Of a DNA stretch of 64,000 bases, positions 9,620 through 17,878 are shown piece by piece. The position numbers and the translations under genes are program-made. The notes below the pieces were generated by a model that saw only the letters and a list, made by a program, of their open reading frames with translations, was not told where the DNA came from and made no database searches. Origin of the DNA: Hyphomicrobiales bacterium (GTDB taxonomy: Bacteria > Pseudomonadota > Alphaproteobacteria > Rhizobiales > Rhizobiaceae). The stretch lies in NCBI GenBank assembly GCA_900472175.1, contig UCHD01000005.1, forward strand, positions 372,001 through 436,000, written 5' to 3'. Each line of letters begins with the position of its first letter. The first letter of the stretch is position 1.

Positions 9620-10438
9620 ATGGCTGTGCATGCGTCAGGTCCGGTCGTTCTGATCGGTGCAGGCAATATGGGCGGCGCGATGCTCGCCGGCTGGCTGAAA
9701 AGCGGTATCTCCGGTGCCGATCTTCTGGTGATCGATCCCGGCCCGCCGCCTGCCATGGCCAAGCTGATTGCCGACAACGGTGCGCGCCACGTGACGGCTG
9801 CACCTGCGGACCTCAGGGCCGGTGTTCTCTTCCTTGCGGTCAAGCCGCAGATGATGGCAACGGTCCTGCCTCCATTGAAAAGCCTCGTCGGTCCTGAAAC
9901 CGTGGTGGTTTCAGTTGCCGCAGGAACGACCCTGTCCTTCATGCAATCGCATCTCGGCGATGCTGCCATGGTGCGCGCCATGCCGAACACCCCGGCGATG
10001 ATCGGCCGTGGCGTCACTGGCGCCTTTGCCAATGCCGCGGTATCGAGTGCGCAGCGCGATCTCGTCCACAATCTCCTGAAAGTGTCCGGCCCGGTCGAAT
10101 GGGTCGAAACCGAAGCCGATATCGATGCGGTCACCGCCGTGTCGGGTAGCGGCCCGGCCTATGTATTCTATCTCGTCGAGTGCATGGCGGAGGCTGGCCG
10201 CAAGGCCGGTCTTCAGGCGGACCTTGCCATGCGGCTTGCACGGGAAACCGTCGCGGGGGCTGGCGAACTCTTGCACCAGTCCCCCGACGACGCCTCAAGG
10301 CTTCGCCAGAACGTGACGTCTCCGGGCGGTACCACGGCGGCAGCCCTCAACATCCTCATGGCCGATGACGGCATGCAGCCTCTGTTTGACAAGGCGATTG
10401 CCGCAGCCCGCAAGCGGGCGGAAGAACTGGCCGGATAA
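9620..10438 (+). CDS. proC: Pyrroline-5-carboxylate reductase
   Basis: Last step of proline synthesis: reduces pyrroline-5-carboxylate with NAD(P)H. The 272-residue protein has the N-terminal Rossmann loop [16 protein letters not shown], the [11 protein letters not shown] motif, and the C-terminal signature [14 protein letters not shown]. The ATG at 9620 is preceded by GGAGA; a GTG six bases upstream overlaps the YbjN-like stop and is the alternative start. It is the second gene of a rightward operon that probably continues into the CsaA-like gene 14 bp later. Confidence 0.97.
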   Translation: MAVHASGPVVLIGAGNMGGAMLAGWLKSGISGADLLVIDPGPPPAMAKLIADNGARHVTAAPADLRAGVLFLAVKPQMMATVLPPLKSLVGPETVVVSVAAGTTLSFMQSHLGDAAMVRAMPNTPAMIGRGVTGAFANAAVSSAQRDLVHNLLKVSGPVEWVETEADIDAVTAVSGSGPAYVFYLVECMAEAGRKAGLQADLAMRLARETVAGAGELLHQSPDDASRLRQNVTSPGGTTAAALNILMADDGMQPLFDKAIAAARKRAEELAG

Positions 10439-10452
10439 TTCTGGATTTTTCC

Positions 10453-10794
10453 ATGACCGAGACCATCAGTTACGCCGATTTTGAGCGCGTCGATATTCGC
10501 ACCGGCACGATCATCGAGGCGTCGCCCTTTCCCGAAGCACGCAAGCCGGCGATCAAGATTGTCATCGATTTCGGCCCGGAGATCGGTATCAAGAAATCCT
10601 CGGCGCAGATCACCGCCCACTACACGCCGGAAAGCCTGGTCGGCCGCCAGGTACTCGGCGTCGTCAATTTCCCGCCGCGGCAGATCGGCCCGTTCCGCTC
10701 GGAAGTCCTGACATTGGGCTTCGAGGACGAAGCCGGCGCGATCGTGCTTGCCGCCACCGACAAGCCGGTGCCGAATGGTAAGCGGCTCCTCTGA
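10453..10794 (+). CDS. csaA: tRNA-binding protein, CsaA family
   Basis: Single OB-fold protein of 113 residues of the CsaA/Trbp111 tRNA-binding type, proposed to act as a tRNA-binding or chaperone-like factor. [24 protein letters not shown] at the N-terminus and [21 protein letters not shown] are the characteristic stretches, as is the ending PNGKRLL. It is 14 bp behind proC and 24 bp ahead of the phosphatase gene, all on the plus strand. Confidence 0.92.
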   Translation: MTETISYADFERVDIRTGTIIEASPFPEARKPAIKIVIDFGPEIGIKKSSAQITAHYTPESLVGRQVLGVVNFPPRQIGPFRSEVLTLGFEDEAGAIVLAATDKPVPNGKRLL

Positions 10795-10818
10795 GGACTT
10801 TTGGTAAGGAACCTTGCG

Positions 10819-11376
10819 ATGGACCTGAGTGCTGTTCGAGACTTCATCCGTGTCACGTGCCTGCGCGATGCGGCCATGGTCGCCACAGACTGGTCGGCCT
10901 CGCATGTCGTTTCATTGCTCGACCCGGAATTGGCCGAAGAGCACGTTCCGCGTATCTCCCCCGCACAGCACCATGTGGTGCGGCTTCGCGATCAGGAAAA
11001 TGCCTTGGCAACCGGCCATTTCCCGGACGCGGTCACGGCGTTTTTCGATAGCGTCCTTCCGGCTATCGAGCAGAAGGACAGCCGCATTCTCGTGCATTGC
11101 CATGCGGGCGTCAGCCGATCCACCGCCTTTGCCTACGGCATCATCGCCCACCGTTTCGGCACCGGCCGCGAGGATGAGGCTTTTGCCGCACTGCTGTCGA
11201 TCGTCAACAAGCCCTGGCCGAACCGCCGCATCATCGAAATTTTCGACGCGCACTGGCAGCGGAAAGGGCGGCTTCTCGCCCCGCTCGATGTCATGCGGGC
11301 AAAACACCCGAAGCGCATTGACGCCTGGCACCGCTTCAACGAACGGCGCGGCATGGTTGGCACCTACTCGCGGTAA
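10819..11376 (+). CDS. Protein-tyrosine/dual-specificity phosphatase family protein
   Basis: Cytoplasmic cysteine phosphatase of 185 residues. The P-loop VHCHAGVSRST gives the C(X)5R signature with Cys94 and Arg100. The target is unknown; rhizobial relatives are annotated only as tyrosine phosphatases. The ATG at 10819 follows AAGGA by eight bases, while an in-frame TTG at 10801 has nothing convincing. Its TAA (11374-11376) directly abuts the reverse-strand stop of the sensor kinase gene, so the two convergent genes share no intergenic base. Confidence 0.88.
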   Translation: MDLSAVRDFIRVTCLRDAAMVATDWSASHVVSLLDPELAEEHVPRISPAQHHVVRLRDQENALATGHFPDAVTAFFDSVLPAIEQKDSRILVHCHAGVSRSTAFAYGIIAHRFGTGREDEAFAALLSIVNKPWPNRRIIEIFDAHWQRKGRLLAPLDVMRAKHPKRIDAWHRFNERRGMVGTYSR

Positions 11377-12756
11377 TTAAGCCGGAACCCGAACCATTGC
11401 CCGCAATCCACCCATTGGGCTATCCGCTAACGTGACATTGCCGCCATGGCTTCTGGCGATATCGAGCGCGATGGCGAGGCCAAGGCCTGTTCCCGAACTG
11501 TCGAGATTACGGGCCTCGTCAAGCCGGAAGAACGGCTTGAACACATCCTCTCGCGAGCGTTCGGGAATGCCGGGGCCGTCATCATCGACGGTGATCGTCA
11601 GCCATTTGGCGGTGTGTTTGGCATCGATATGGACGGTATCGGCGTAGCGATAGGCGTTAGACGCCAGATTGGCGATCAGCCGGGTGAAGGCATTCGGGCG
11701 GACGCGGATATTGTCGTCGCCCTCGACCGAGGTTGTTACCGTCTTTTCCTGCAGTTCGCCTTCGAGCGTCAGCCGGTTCATCAGGTCGCTGAGTTTCAAC
11801 TGGCCGACATCCTCCTCGGCCTCGCCGCGGGCGAAGGCGAGATATCCCTCCAGCATGCTCTGCATGTCCTCGACATCCTGGTTGAGATTGTCGAGGTCGG
11901 CGCTGTCGCCGGCAAGGGCGAGCTGCAGCTTGAAGCGAGTGAGGATGGTTCGAAGGTCGTGGCTGACGCCGGTCAGCATTGCCGTGCGCTGCTCGATCTG
12001 GCGTTCGATGCGCTCGCGCATCTGGATGAAGGCCAGGCCGGCGCGGCGGACCTCCTCGGCGCCGCGTGGCGAAAAATCGTCGATCTTCTGGCCCTTGCCA
12101 AAGCTCTCGGCCGCCTTGGCGAGGGCCAGGATCGGCCGGATCTGGCCGCGCAGGAACAGGATGGCGATGGTCAGCAGCACCAGCGAAGCGCCGACCATCC
12201 AGACGATGAAGATATGGGTGTTGGAGGCATAGGCCTGGCTGCGGCGTGCATAAACCCTGAGGATACGCTGGTCGTCGAGCTTGATGCGGACTTCGACGAG
12301 ATCGGAATTGCCGACCGTGTCGATCCAGAACGGTTTGCGGATCTGGTCGGATATCTCCTGGCTGAGAATCTGGTCGAGAATTTCGAAAAAGGGTTTTGGG
12401 CGTGGCGCGGGCAGTTCCCCATCCGGCTCGATGGATATGCGCAGATTGAGCCGGTCACGGGCGATCTTGATGATGTCGGGATAGTCGCTTGTCGGCATTG
12501 CATCGATCAGGTCGATGACGGCGGCGATATCGCCGGTGACGGCTGCCGACAGCCGCTGGGTGACCAGCTGCCAGTGCCGCTCCATGAAGACGAAGGCCAC
12601 GACCGACTGCAGCAACACCATCGGAATGATGACGATCAGCAGCGAGCGGGCATAAAGCCCCATCGGCAACCGCCGGCGCAGCCAGCGGGCGGTGCGCTTC
12701 CAGGCGGTGTCGCCGGTCTGCGCGCGGGCGCGCCTCAGGATGTCAAAGCTTGCCAT
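11377..12756 (-). CDS. Sensor histidine kinase (EnvZ-like)
   Basis: Membrane sensor kinase of 459 residues that phosphorylates the response regulator encoded just upstream. There are transmembrane segments at about 37-58 and 182-203, a periplasmic sensor region of about 120 residues between them, a HAMP domain to about 256, and the phosphoacceptor box GVSHDLRTILTRF (His266). The ATPase part shows NLASNAYRYA, DDDGPGIP and GTGLGLAIALDIARSHGG. It starts 26 bp after the regulator gene. The layout resembles EnvZ and alphaproteobacterial CenK; the stimulus is not evident from sequence. Confidence 0.92.
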   Translation of the reverse strand: MASFDILRRARAQTGDTAWKRTARWLRRRLPMGLYARSLLIVIIPMVLLQSVVAFVFMERHWQLVTQRLSAAVTGDIAAVIDLIDAMPTSDYPDIIKIARDRLNLRISIEPDGELPAPRPKPFFEILDQILSQEISDQIRKPFWIDTVGNSDLVEVRIKLDDQRILRVYARRSQAYASNTHIFIVWMVGASLVLLTIAILFLRGQIRPILALAKAAESFGKGQKIDDFSPRGAEEVRRAGLAFIQMRERIERQIEQRTAMLTGVSHDLRTILTRFKLQLALAGDSADLDNLNQDVEDMQSMLEGYLAFARGEAEEDVGQLKLSDLMNRLTLEGELQEKTVTTSVEGDDNIRVRPNAFTRLIANLASNAYRYADTVHIDAKHTAKWLTITVDDDGPGIPERSREDVFKPFFRLDEARNLDSSGTGLGLAIALDIARSHGGNVTLADSPMGGLRAMVRVPA

Positions 12757-12782
12757 GGAAACCCAGCCGGATGGTCATCGCG

Positions 12783-13484
12783 CTAATCCACGCTCAGCCT
12801 GTAGCCGATGCCACGCACGGTCTGTAGCCAGACGGGATTGGACGGATCGTCCTCGATCTTGCGGCGCAGGCGATTGATCTGCACGTCGATCGTCCGCTCG
12901 CCGACCTCAGCCTCGTCGCTGACCAGTTCGTGGCGCGGAATGGTCTCGCCGGCACGCTGTGAAAACAGCATCATGATCTCCTGTTCGCGGTCCGTCAGCC
13001 GTATGTGATCGGCGCCACGGCGAAGTTCCTTGCGCACAACCGAGAAGGTGAAAGGCCCGAAGATGACCTGTTCGACCTTCGGCGCCTTTGCCGGAGCATT
13101 GCGGCGCAGGATATTGTTGATGCGCAGCACCAGTTCGCGCGGGTCGAACGGCTTGGGCAGGTAATCGTCGGCGCCGGCCTCAAGGCCTTCGATCCGGGCA
13201 TTGGATTCGGCGAGCGCCGTCAGCATGATCACCGGCACGCTCTTGATCTTGCGCAGGCTCTGGGTCAGCGAGATGCCGGTCTCGCCGGGCATCATCACAT
13301 CGACGATCAGCAGGTCGTAGTCGATACCCTCGAGCTTGCGGCGCGCCTGGTCGGCATCCGCAGCGGTGGTGACGCGAAATCCCTTTTCCATCAGGTAGCG
13401 GTTGAGAAGGTCGCGAATCCGCCGATCGTCATCCACGACCAGCAGATGGGCGGCATCGTCGTCGATCCTGATGGTCTTTGTCAT
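12783..13484 (-). CDS. OmpR/PhoB-family response regulator
   Basis: Two-component regulator of 233 residues. The receiver domain has the acidic pocket VVDDD, the phosphoacceptor Asp62 in LIVDVMMPGETG, Thr/Ala switch residues in MLTALAES, and Lys111 in LPKPFDP. The C-terminal winged helix includes RLTDREQEIMMLFSQRAGE and INRLRRKIEDDPSNP with the closing LQTVRGIGYRL. It is the first gene of the regulator-kinase operon. Its sequence reminds me of alphaproteobacterial CenR/OtpR envelope regulators, but I do not assign a symbol. Confidence 0.94.
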   Translation of the reverse strand: MTKTIRIDDDAAHLLVVDDDRRIRDLLNRYLMEKGFRVTTAADADQARRKLEGIDYDLLIVDVMMPGETGISLTQSLRKIKSVPVIMLTALAESNARIEGLEAGADDYLPKPFDPRELVLRINNILRRNAPAKAPKVEQVIFGPFTFSVVRKELRRGADHIRLTDREQEIMMLFSQRAGETIPRHELVSDEAEVGERTIDVQINRLRRKIEDDPSNPVWLQTVRGIGYRLSVD

Positions 13485-13533
13485 CTGTCGTTGGCCCTGT
13501 CATCTCGCATAGGTCGGCTGTTTCTGCCGGGTG

Positions 13534-14019
13534 TCAATTATCGTCGGCATTCTTCATGCCGGCCAGGAAGCGTTTGACCAGTTCGCGTGCACCGGGACCG
13601 GTCTTTTCCATGGCTTCGGCGATGCGCCGCGATTGTGGCTCGGCCAAGGCTCTTGCCAGCGTCTTGCCTTCCTTTGTTGTATAGAGCTTGCGCTGCCTGC
13701 GATCCTCCGGCCCGGCAACTTGATGAATATACCCTGAATCGATGAGCTGTTTCAAAACACGCGCAAGGCTCTGCTTGGTGATCCGCAGTGTGTCGAGCAG
13801 GTCGGCGACCGTCATGCCCGGCTCACGGTCGACAAAGTGCAGCACGCGGTGGTGCGCCCGCCCGAAACCGCGCTTTTCGAGAATCACGTCCGGATCGGAG
13901 GTGAAGTCGCGATAGGCAAAAAAGAGCAGCTCGATGATCTCGAAATCGACCGCTTCCCCGGCATCTGTCCCAGCGAAGGACGTTTCCTTGTCGGCTTTCT
14001 GGTTCGGCTGTCCTGCCAC
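13534..14019 (-). CDS. MarR-family transcriptional regulator
   Basis: Winged-helix regulator of 161 residues. VADLLDTLRITKQSLARVLKQLIDSGYIHQ is the helix-turn-helix and AGPEDRRQRKLYTTKEGKTLA is the wing, both family-typical. I favour the GTG start at 14019 because AAAGGA lies nine bases upstream; the TTG at 14037 reads through that ribosome-binding site. A perfect 15-bp-arm palindrome lies upstream, between this gene and ilvE, and is its most likely operator, implying autoregulation. The ligand is unknown. Confidence 0.9.
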   Translation of the reverse strand: MAGQPNQKADKETSFAGTDAGEAVDFEIIELLFFAYRDFTSDPDVILEKRGFGRAHHRVLHFVDREPGMTVADLLDTLRITKQSLARVLKQLIDSGYIHQVAGPEDRRQRKLYTTKEGKTLARALAEPQSRRIAEAMEKTGPGARELVKRFLAGMKNADDN

Positions 14020-14061
14020 GCAGTCATTTCCTTTCAATCGCAGTGCATTCTATGAAACATT

Positions 14062-14098
14062 CGAAAAAATATGTCAGCTATGTTGACATATTTTTTCG
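14062..14098. promoter_or_regulatory. Perfect palindromic operator with divergent promoters (marR/ilvE)
   Basis: CGAAAAAATATGTCA at 14062-14076 is repeated exactly in reverse complement at 14084-14098, with a seven-base spacer. A consensus TTGACA (14083-14088) sits in the right arm and faces ilvE; CTGACA on the minus strand (14072-14077) faces marR, with CATAGA 17 bases further on. A bound MarR dimer would cover both -35 elements. The site is read directly; binding is inferred. Confidence 0.75.
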
Positions 14099-14291
14099 TC
14101 GTTGGTAAGTCTTTAACCGCTGAAGGGCGAACTCCCCGGCACTTGCTCTATCCCAGAAGATAGGCCGCGCCGCGCCGATCGCCAATCCAAATTCACCATA
14201 GCGGATTTCCCAGGCTCGCGTTTGCCGATAAATGGAATCCGGGAAGACAATCAACACAAAGAATGGCGCGTGGACGCCCAGGGATGAGACG

Positions 14292-15182
14292 ATGGCAGCA
14301 GTTCCTTTTGATCAGTTGGACGGTCAGATCTGGTTCAATGGCGAGTTTGTCGACTGGAAAGACGCCAAGATCCACGTGCTGACCCATGGGCTTCATTATG
14401 CCAGCGCCGTCTTCGAGGGTGAGCGCGCTTACGGCGGCCGTGTTTTCAAGCTCAACGAGCACAATCAGCGCCTGCACAGGTCGGCAGAAATCCTCGGGTT
14501 CACCATTCCCTATTCGGTTGACGAGCTGGATGCGGCGACAGTGGAACTGCTGAAGCGTCAGGGCTTTTCCGAGGCCTATGTCCGGCCGATCGCTTGGCGC
14601 GGTTCGGAATCGATGGGCGTTTCCGCCCAGAACAACCGCATCAATGTCGCCATCGCCATCTGGCAGTGGGGCAGCTATTTCAATCCGGCCGAAAAGCTGA
14701 AGGGCATCCGCCTCGACATCGCCGAGTACCGCCGTCCCGATCCGAAGACCGCGCCCTGCGCCTCCAAGGCAGCCGGGCTCTACATGATCTGCACCATTTC
14801 CAAGCATGCAGCGGAAGCCAAGGGCTATGCCGATGCGATGATGCTCGATTATCGCGGCCAAGTGGCCGAGGCGACCGGCGCCAACATCTTCTTCGTCAAG
14901 GATGGCGTCATCCATACGCCGGTGCCAGACTGCTTCCTCAACGGCATTACCCGCCAGACGGTGATCGAGCTTGCCAAGCGCCGCGGTTACCAGGTGGTTG
15001 AACGCGTGATCATGCCGGAGGAACTGGCCGGCTTCTCCGAATGCTTCCTCACCGGTTCGGCTGCCGAAGTGACGCCTGTTTCCGAGATCGGCCCCTATAC
15101 ATTCAAGCCGGCGGCGATTTGCGAGACGCTGATGAATGACTACATGAAGGAAGTATATCCGGTCGCTGCTGCTGCAGAATAA
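14292..15182 (+). CDS. ilvE: Branched-chain amino acid aminotransferase
   Basis: PLP-dependent fold-type IV aminotransferase that makes leucine, isoleucine and valine from their keto acids with glutamate. The 296 residues include the N-terminal VLTHGLHYASAVFEGERAY, the PLP lysine Lys159 in CASKAAGLYM, and the signature region GQVAEATGANIFFVKDG to FLTGSAAEVTPV. The ATG at 14292 follows GGGATGAG; an upstream ATG at 14232 would add 20 unlikely residues. A strong terminator follows. Its promoter overlaps the MarR palindrome, so it may be MarR-controlled (inference). Confidence 0.96.
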   Translation: MAAVPFDQLDGQIWFNGEFVDWKDAKIHVLTHGLHYASAVFEGERAYGGRVFKLNEHNQRLHRSAEILGFTIPYSVDELDAATVELLKRQGFSEAYVRPIAWRGSESMGVSAQNNRINVAIAIWQWGSYFNPAEKLKGIRLDIAEYRRPDPKTAPCASKAAGLYMICTISKHAAEAKGYADAMMLDYRGQVAEATGANIFFVKDGVIHTPVPDCFLNGITRQTVIELAKRRGYQVVERVIMPEELAGFSECFLTGSAAEVTPVSEIGPYTFKPAAICETLMNDYMKEVYPVAAAAE

Positions 15183-15205
15183 TCGGCACCTTCGATGGGC
15201 ATTAG

Positions 15206-15233
15206 AAAGGCGGCCGATGGGCCGCCTTTTTTT
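15206..15233 (+). terminator. Rho-independent terminator of ilvE
   Basis: AAAGGCGGCC pairs with GGCCGCCTTT across a GATG loop, and four further T residues follow. It starts 24 bp after the ilvE stop. Confidence 0.92.
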
Positions 15234-15279
15234 GAAATCTTGTGCGTTGACACGACCGGTACGGGTCGCCATCCGCGTT

Positions 15280-15552
15280 TTACGCTTGGCTTTTGCCGCC
15301 CATGACCATGCCGGCAAGCCCGGTCAGGACACCGCCGCCGACAAGTCCGCCGATGGCTTGGGTGATCAGGCCGGCTGCTGCTGCTTCACCACCGAGCATC
15401 TGAACGAGAAACCCGCCGCCAAGGCCGCCGATCGCGCCGACGATCGTGCGTACGACAACGCTGACTGCCTGTTGCTTGAGAACCGCGCCTGCCGCGTTTC
15501 CACCTGCTGCGCCGGCAATCAATTGCGTAATGATAGGCAATAATGCTTCCAT
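15280..15552 (-). CDS. Small glycine-rich hydrophobic protein, unknown function
   Basis: Protein of 90 residues dominated by Gly, Ala, Val, Leu and Ile, with GG/GxxxG-type spacing in AIGGLGGGFLVQMLGGEAAAAG and AIGGLVGGGVLTGLAGMVMGG. This looks like glycine-zipper packing of membrane-inserting helices. There is no cleavable signal or charged domain. GGGAGC lies upstream of the ATG. It stands alone, convergent with ilvE. Function is not recognised; it could be a small inner-membrane protein. Confidence 0.65.
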   Translation of the reverse strand: MEALLPIITQLIAGAAGGNAAGAVLKQQAVSVVVRTIVGAIGGLGGGFLVQMLGGEAAAAGLITQAIGGLVGGGVLTGLAGMVMGGKSQA

Positions 15553-15938
15553 TGCTTGCTGCTCCCGTGTCAGCCATTGGCGTCCGGCCCCCCGGACTCA
15601 CCTGGCACGCCGTCGATCCGGCCTATGCAGGTTGAGGCGAAAAGCGGCACGAGTCAATTTCGCAACTGCGAAATGATATTTCGGGCGAAAGTCGCCTTCA
15701 GGTGGAGACGAAAAACGCTGCATTTCATACCGTTGTCACGCACGCGCGATAGTGAGGGAAGACGTGCATTTCACGCTGTCTCTACCGATAAAAACATCGC
15801 GCCAACGGCCGTTTCAGCAAACCCTCGCCGAGACAAATGCAGACCGGTTCTTCGTTCCCGCCATTGTCCAATCGCATGTTCCCATTGGAACTGCGAATAT
15901 CCAAAAAATGCAAAATACTGAATTCGTTCCGCTTTACC
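15553..15938. other. Noncoding stretch between two small-protein genes
   Basis: I see no gene with support in this stretch. It separates the leftward small glycine-rich gene from the rightward 56-residue gene, whose stress-type promoter candidate begins at its right edge. Confidence 0.45.
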
Positions 15939-15964
15939 GGAACTTTGGGGCGATCCCGGTGTTT
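15939..15964 (+). promoter_or_regulatory. Candidate EcfG/RpoE2-type (general stress) promoter
   Basis: GGAAC at 15939-15943 is separated by 17 bases from GTTT at 15961-15964. This fits the alphaproteobacterial general stress sigma consensus (GGAAC, 16-17 bases, cGTT) except for T in place of C. It ends about 20 bp before the ATG of a 56-residue membrane protein gene. The motif is seen; its use is inferred. Confidence 0.5.
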
Positions 15965-15984
15965 AGACGCCAACTGAGAGGGGT

Positions 15985-16155
15985 ATGAACATGCTGCAGA
16001 ACATTTCCGGCGATCCGTCTTCGACCGCGCGCCAATTACGTCCGGTCGTCATCACAGTCATTGCCGCCAAGCTTGCGGTTTTCACTCTCCTGATGACGAC
16101 GATCAATTTCCAGCCACCGTTGCCGACAGCCGTCGAAATCGCGGAGATCCGCTAG
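15985..16155 (+). CDS. Small single-pass membrane protein, unknown function
   Basis: Open frame of 56 residues starting MNMLQNISGDPSSTARQL. A hydrophobic segment (VVITVIAAKLAVFTLLMTT) spans about residues 20-38 and a short tail ends in EIAEIR. GAGAGGGG lies just before the ATG. The gene sits immediately downstream of an EcfG-like promoter, which supports its being real and stress-induced. I do not recognise a family. Confidence 0.6.
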   Translation: MNMLQNISGDPSSTARQLRPVVITVIAAKLAVFTLLMTTINFQPPLPTAVEIAEIR

Positions 16156-16281
16156 GCGATTCGCACTGCATCTTGGGGTGGCCAGCGGTTGCCTGCGCTC
16201 CCGTGAGAGTCTTTGCCGTTTTCATTGCAGCGCGTCCGTCCTATATGCAGTGCAACGAGTGAGACAGCGAGGCACGGCCAT

Positions 16282-16923
16282 ATGTTACAGGCGGGCATTA
16301 TCCCGGTTACCCATTTCCAGCAGAATTGCACGGTGCTGTTCGATACCGAAACCAAGGAAGGCGTCATTGTCGATCCGGGTGGTGACGTCGACCTCATCCT
16401 GCAGACCATCAAGGAAAACGGCATCACGCTGAAAGCGATCTGGCTGACCCATGGTCATATCGACCATGCCGGCGGTGCCAAGGAGCTGAAGGAAGCCCTC
16501 AACCTCGATATTATCGGACCGCACAAGGATGACCGGCCGCTGCTTGAAAAGCTGGAAACCCAGGCTGAAAAGTTCGGACTGGCGATGAAGGTCGAGAACG
16601 TCTTGCCGGATCAGTGGCTGGAGGATGGCGACACCGTTTCGTTCGGCGCACATGTGTTCGAGGTTCTGCATTGCCCCGGGCACGCGCCCGGCCATGTCGT
16701 TTATTTCAACCGCGAGCAGGGCTTTGCCCATGTCGGCGACGTGCTGTTTCGCGGCTCCATCGGCCGCACCGATCTGCCTGGCGGCAATCACCAACAGCTG
16801 CTCGATTCAATCCGCGACAAGATCCTGCCGCTTGGCGATAATGTCGGCTTCATCTGTGGTCATGGCCCGGGCGGCCAGATCGGTGAGGAACGCCGGACCA
16901 ACCCCTACCTGCGCGGTTTGTAA
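16282..16923 (+). CDS. MBL-fold metallo-hydrolase (glyoxalase II-like)
   Basis: Cytoplasmic zinc hydrolase of 213 residues with the metallo-beta-lactamase fold, close to the YcbL/glyoxalase II group that cleaves thioesters. Metal ligands are visible: THGHIDHAGG (His57, His59, Asp61, His62), the HCPGHAPGH histidine, the GDVLFRGSIGRTDLPGG aspartate and the final ICGHGPGGQIGEER histidine. The ATG at 16282 is preceded by GAGG, and the upstream extension looks noncoding. The physiological substrate is not decided by the sequence. Confidence 0.92.
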   Translation: MLQAGIIPVTHFQQNCTVLFDTETKEGVIVDPGGDVDLILQTIKENGITLKAIWLTHGHIDHAGGAKELKEALNLDIIGPHKDDRPLLEKLETQAEKFGLAMKVENVLPDQWLEDGDTVSFGAHVFEVLHCPGHAPGHVVYFNREQGFAHVGDVLFRGSIGRTDLPGGNHQQLLDSIRDKILPLGDNVGFICGHGPGGQIGEERRTNPYLRGL

Positions 16924-16980
16924 ACGCGTCACCCGTGATTGTGCTCGCCATTTCCATGGTGTGCCGAATGCCGGGACAAC

Positions 16981-17016
16981 AAAAAAGGCACGTGCCGGCC
17001 GGCACGTGCCTTTTTT
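16981..17016. terminator. Perfect 36-bp bidirectional terminator
   Basis: AAAAAAGGCACGTGCCGG is followed directly by its exact reverse complement, giving 18-bp arms and six T residues on either strand. It sits between the convergent MBL-fold and BA14K-like genes and can serve both. Confidence 0.93.
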
Positions 17017-17033
17017 AGTCAACGGATACTGTC

Positions 17034-17477
17034 TCAGCCGGCGCGGCAGAAATATTCTCTGCCGTCGTAACCGACGAACGTACCCGACTGGGAGTCGAAC
17101 GAGCGGTAACGCTGCGAGCAATACCGGTACCAGCCGGGTGTCCAGGGTTCCAGCCTACCGTAGTTCTGAACGACGACGGGGCGAGGGCGGCGATAGACCG
17201 GGCGGGGTTCGTAATAGTCGGGCTCCGGATCGATGTAGACCCGTTCCTGGTAGCGCGGCTGGCTGGCAATGGCGCCGCCGATGATAACGCCGGTAGCCAG
17301 GCCAAGTGCGCCGAGAGCGACCGCATCGCTATTGTCGTGGCGGCGATAGTCCCTGTCGTAGCCACCATGACGATAGCCGTGGCGGCCCCAATCTCCTGCC
17401 TGGGCGGAGGATACTGTCGGGATGACCGTCGCTGCGGTAGCGATGGCAAGAACGGCAGCTTTGATAACCTTGTTCAT
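17034..17477 (-). CDS. BA14K-like secreted protein
   Basis: Exported protein of 147 residues. MNKVIKAAVLAIATAATVIPTVSSAQA is a signal peptide, followed by a His/Arg/Tyr-rich linker, a hydrophobic glycine segment (VALGALGLATGVIIGGAIA) and a C-terminal domain CSQRYRSFDSQSGTFVGYDGREYFC. That last pattern, two cysteines enclosing RYRSFD and GYDG, is the BA14K (Brucella 14-kDa immunoreactive, lectin-like) signature. The ATG at 17477 has AGGAT upstream. It probably acts in the envelope; the exact role is unknown. Confidence 0.85.
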   Translation of the reverse strand: MNKVIKAAVLAIATAATVIPTVSSAQAGDWGRHGYRHGGYDRDYRRHDNSDAVALGALGLATGVIIGGAIASQPRYQERVYIDPEPDYYEPRPVYRRPRPVVVQNYGRLEPWTPGWYRYCSQRYRSFDSQSGTFVGYDGREYFCRAG

Positions 17478-17563
17478 TGTTTCGATCCTGTTTTCGGCCG
17501 GACGATTCAGTCCTTGATGATGAAAACAGATTAGTATGGCAAAACTGAACGCAGGCTGAATGG

Positions 17564-17587
17564 AAAACCCGGCAACGAGGCCGGGCT
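17564..17587 (-). terminator. Terminator of the cold-shock gene
   Basis: Read on the minus strand, CCCGGC and GCCGGG form a six-base stem with a six-base loop followed by TTTT. It begins about 37 bp past the stop of the cold-shock gene. Confidence 0.75.
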
Positions 17588-17622
17588 TCAACGTGAATCT
17601 GATTGCAGAACGTTCGGGCTGC

Positions 17623-17838
17623 TTAGCCGGAAACCTGCAGGTTGACCGCTTTCGGGCCTTTGCCGCGGCGATCCGGTTCGGTGTCGAAGCTGACCTTCTG
17701 GTTTTCGGATAATCCGTTCAGGCCCGAAGCCTGTACAGCGGAGATGTGCACGAAGATGTCGGCGCCACCATTGTCAGGCTTGATGAACCCAAAGCCCTTG
17801 TCGGTGTTGAAGAATTTAACAATGCCAGTCTCGGCCAT
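17623..17838 (-). CDS. Cold-shock protein (CspA family)
   Basis: Single cold-shock domain of 71 residues, a nucleic-acid chaperone that melts RNA structure. RNP1 is KGFGFI and RNP2 is DIFVHIS, both intact; [14 protein letters not shown] is the usual N-terminus. AAGGAC lies upstream of the ATG. The 5' region contains a 7-bp-stem hairpin just ahead of the ribosome-binding site, which may contribute to temperature-dependent translation. A terminator follows the gene. Confidence 0.96.
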   Translation of the reverse strand: MAETGIVKFFNTDKGFGFIKPDNGGADIFVHISAVQASGLNGLSENQKVSFDTEPDRRGKGPKAVNLQVSG

Positions 17839-17857
17839 ACGTCAGGTCCTTTTTCCT

Positions 17858-17878
17858 CTGCCCGGATGCAGCGGGCAG
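17858..17878 (-). promoter_or_regulatory. Leader hairpin before the cold-shock gene
   Basis: CTGCCCG and CGGGCAG pair around a seven-base loop (GATGCAG on the plus strand), ending about 20 bp before the start codon. In cold-shock mRNAs such leader structures affect stability and translation; that role here is inferred. Confidence 0.45.

Noticed and set aside
11446-12786. A 446-codon rightward open frame
   Set aside because: It is antisense to the sensor kinase, whose domains are all recognisable.
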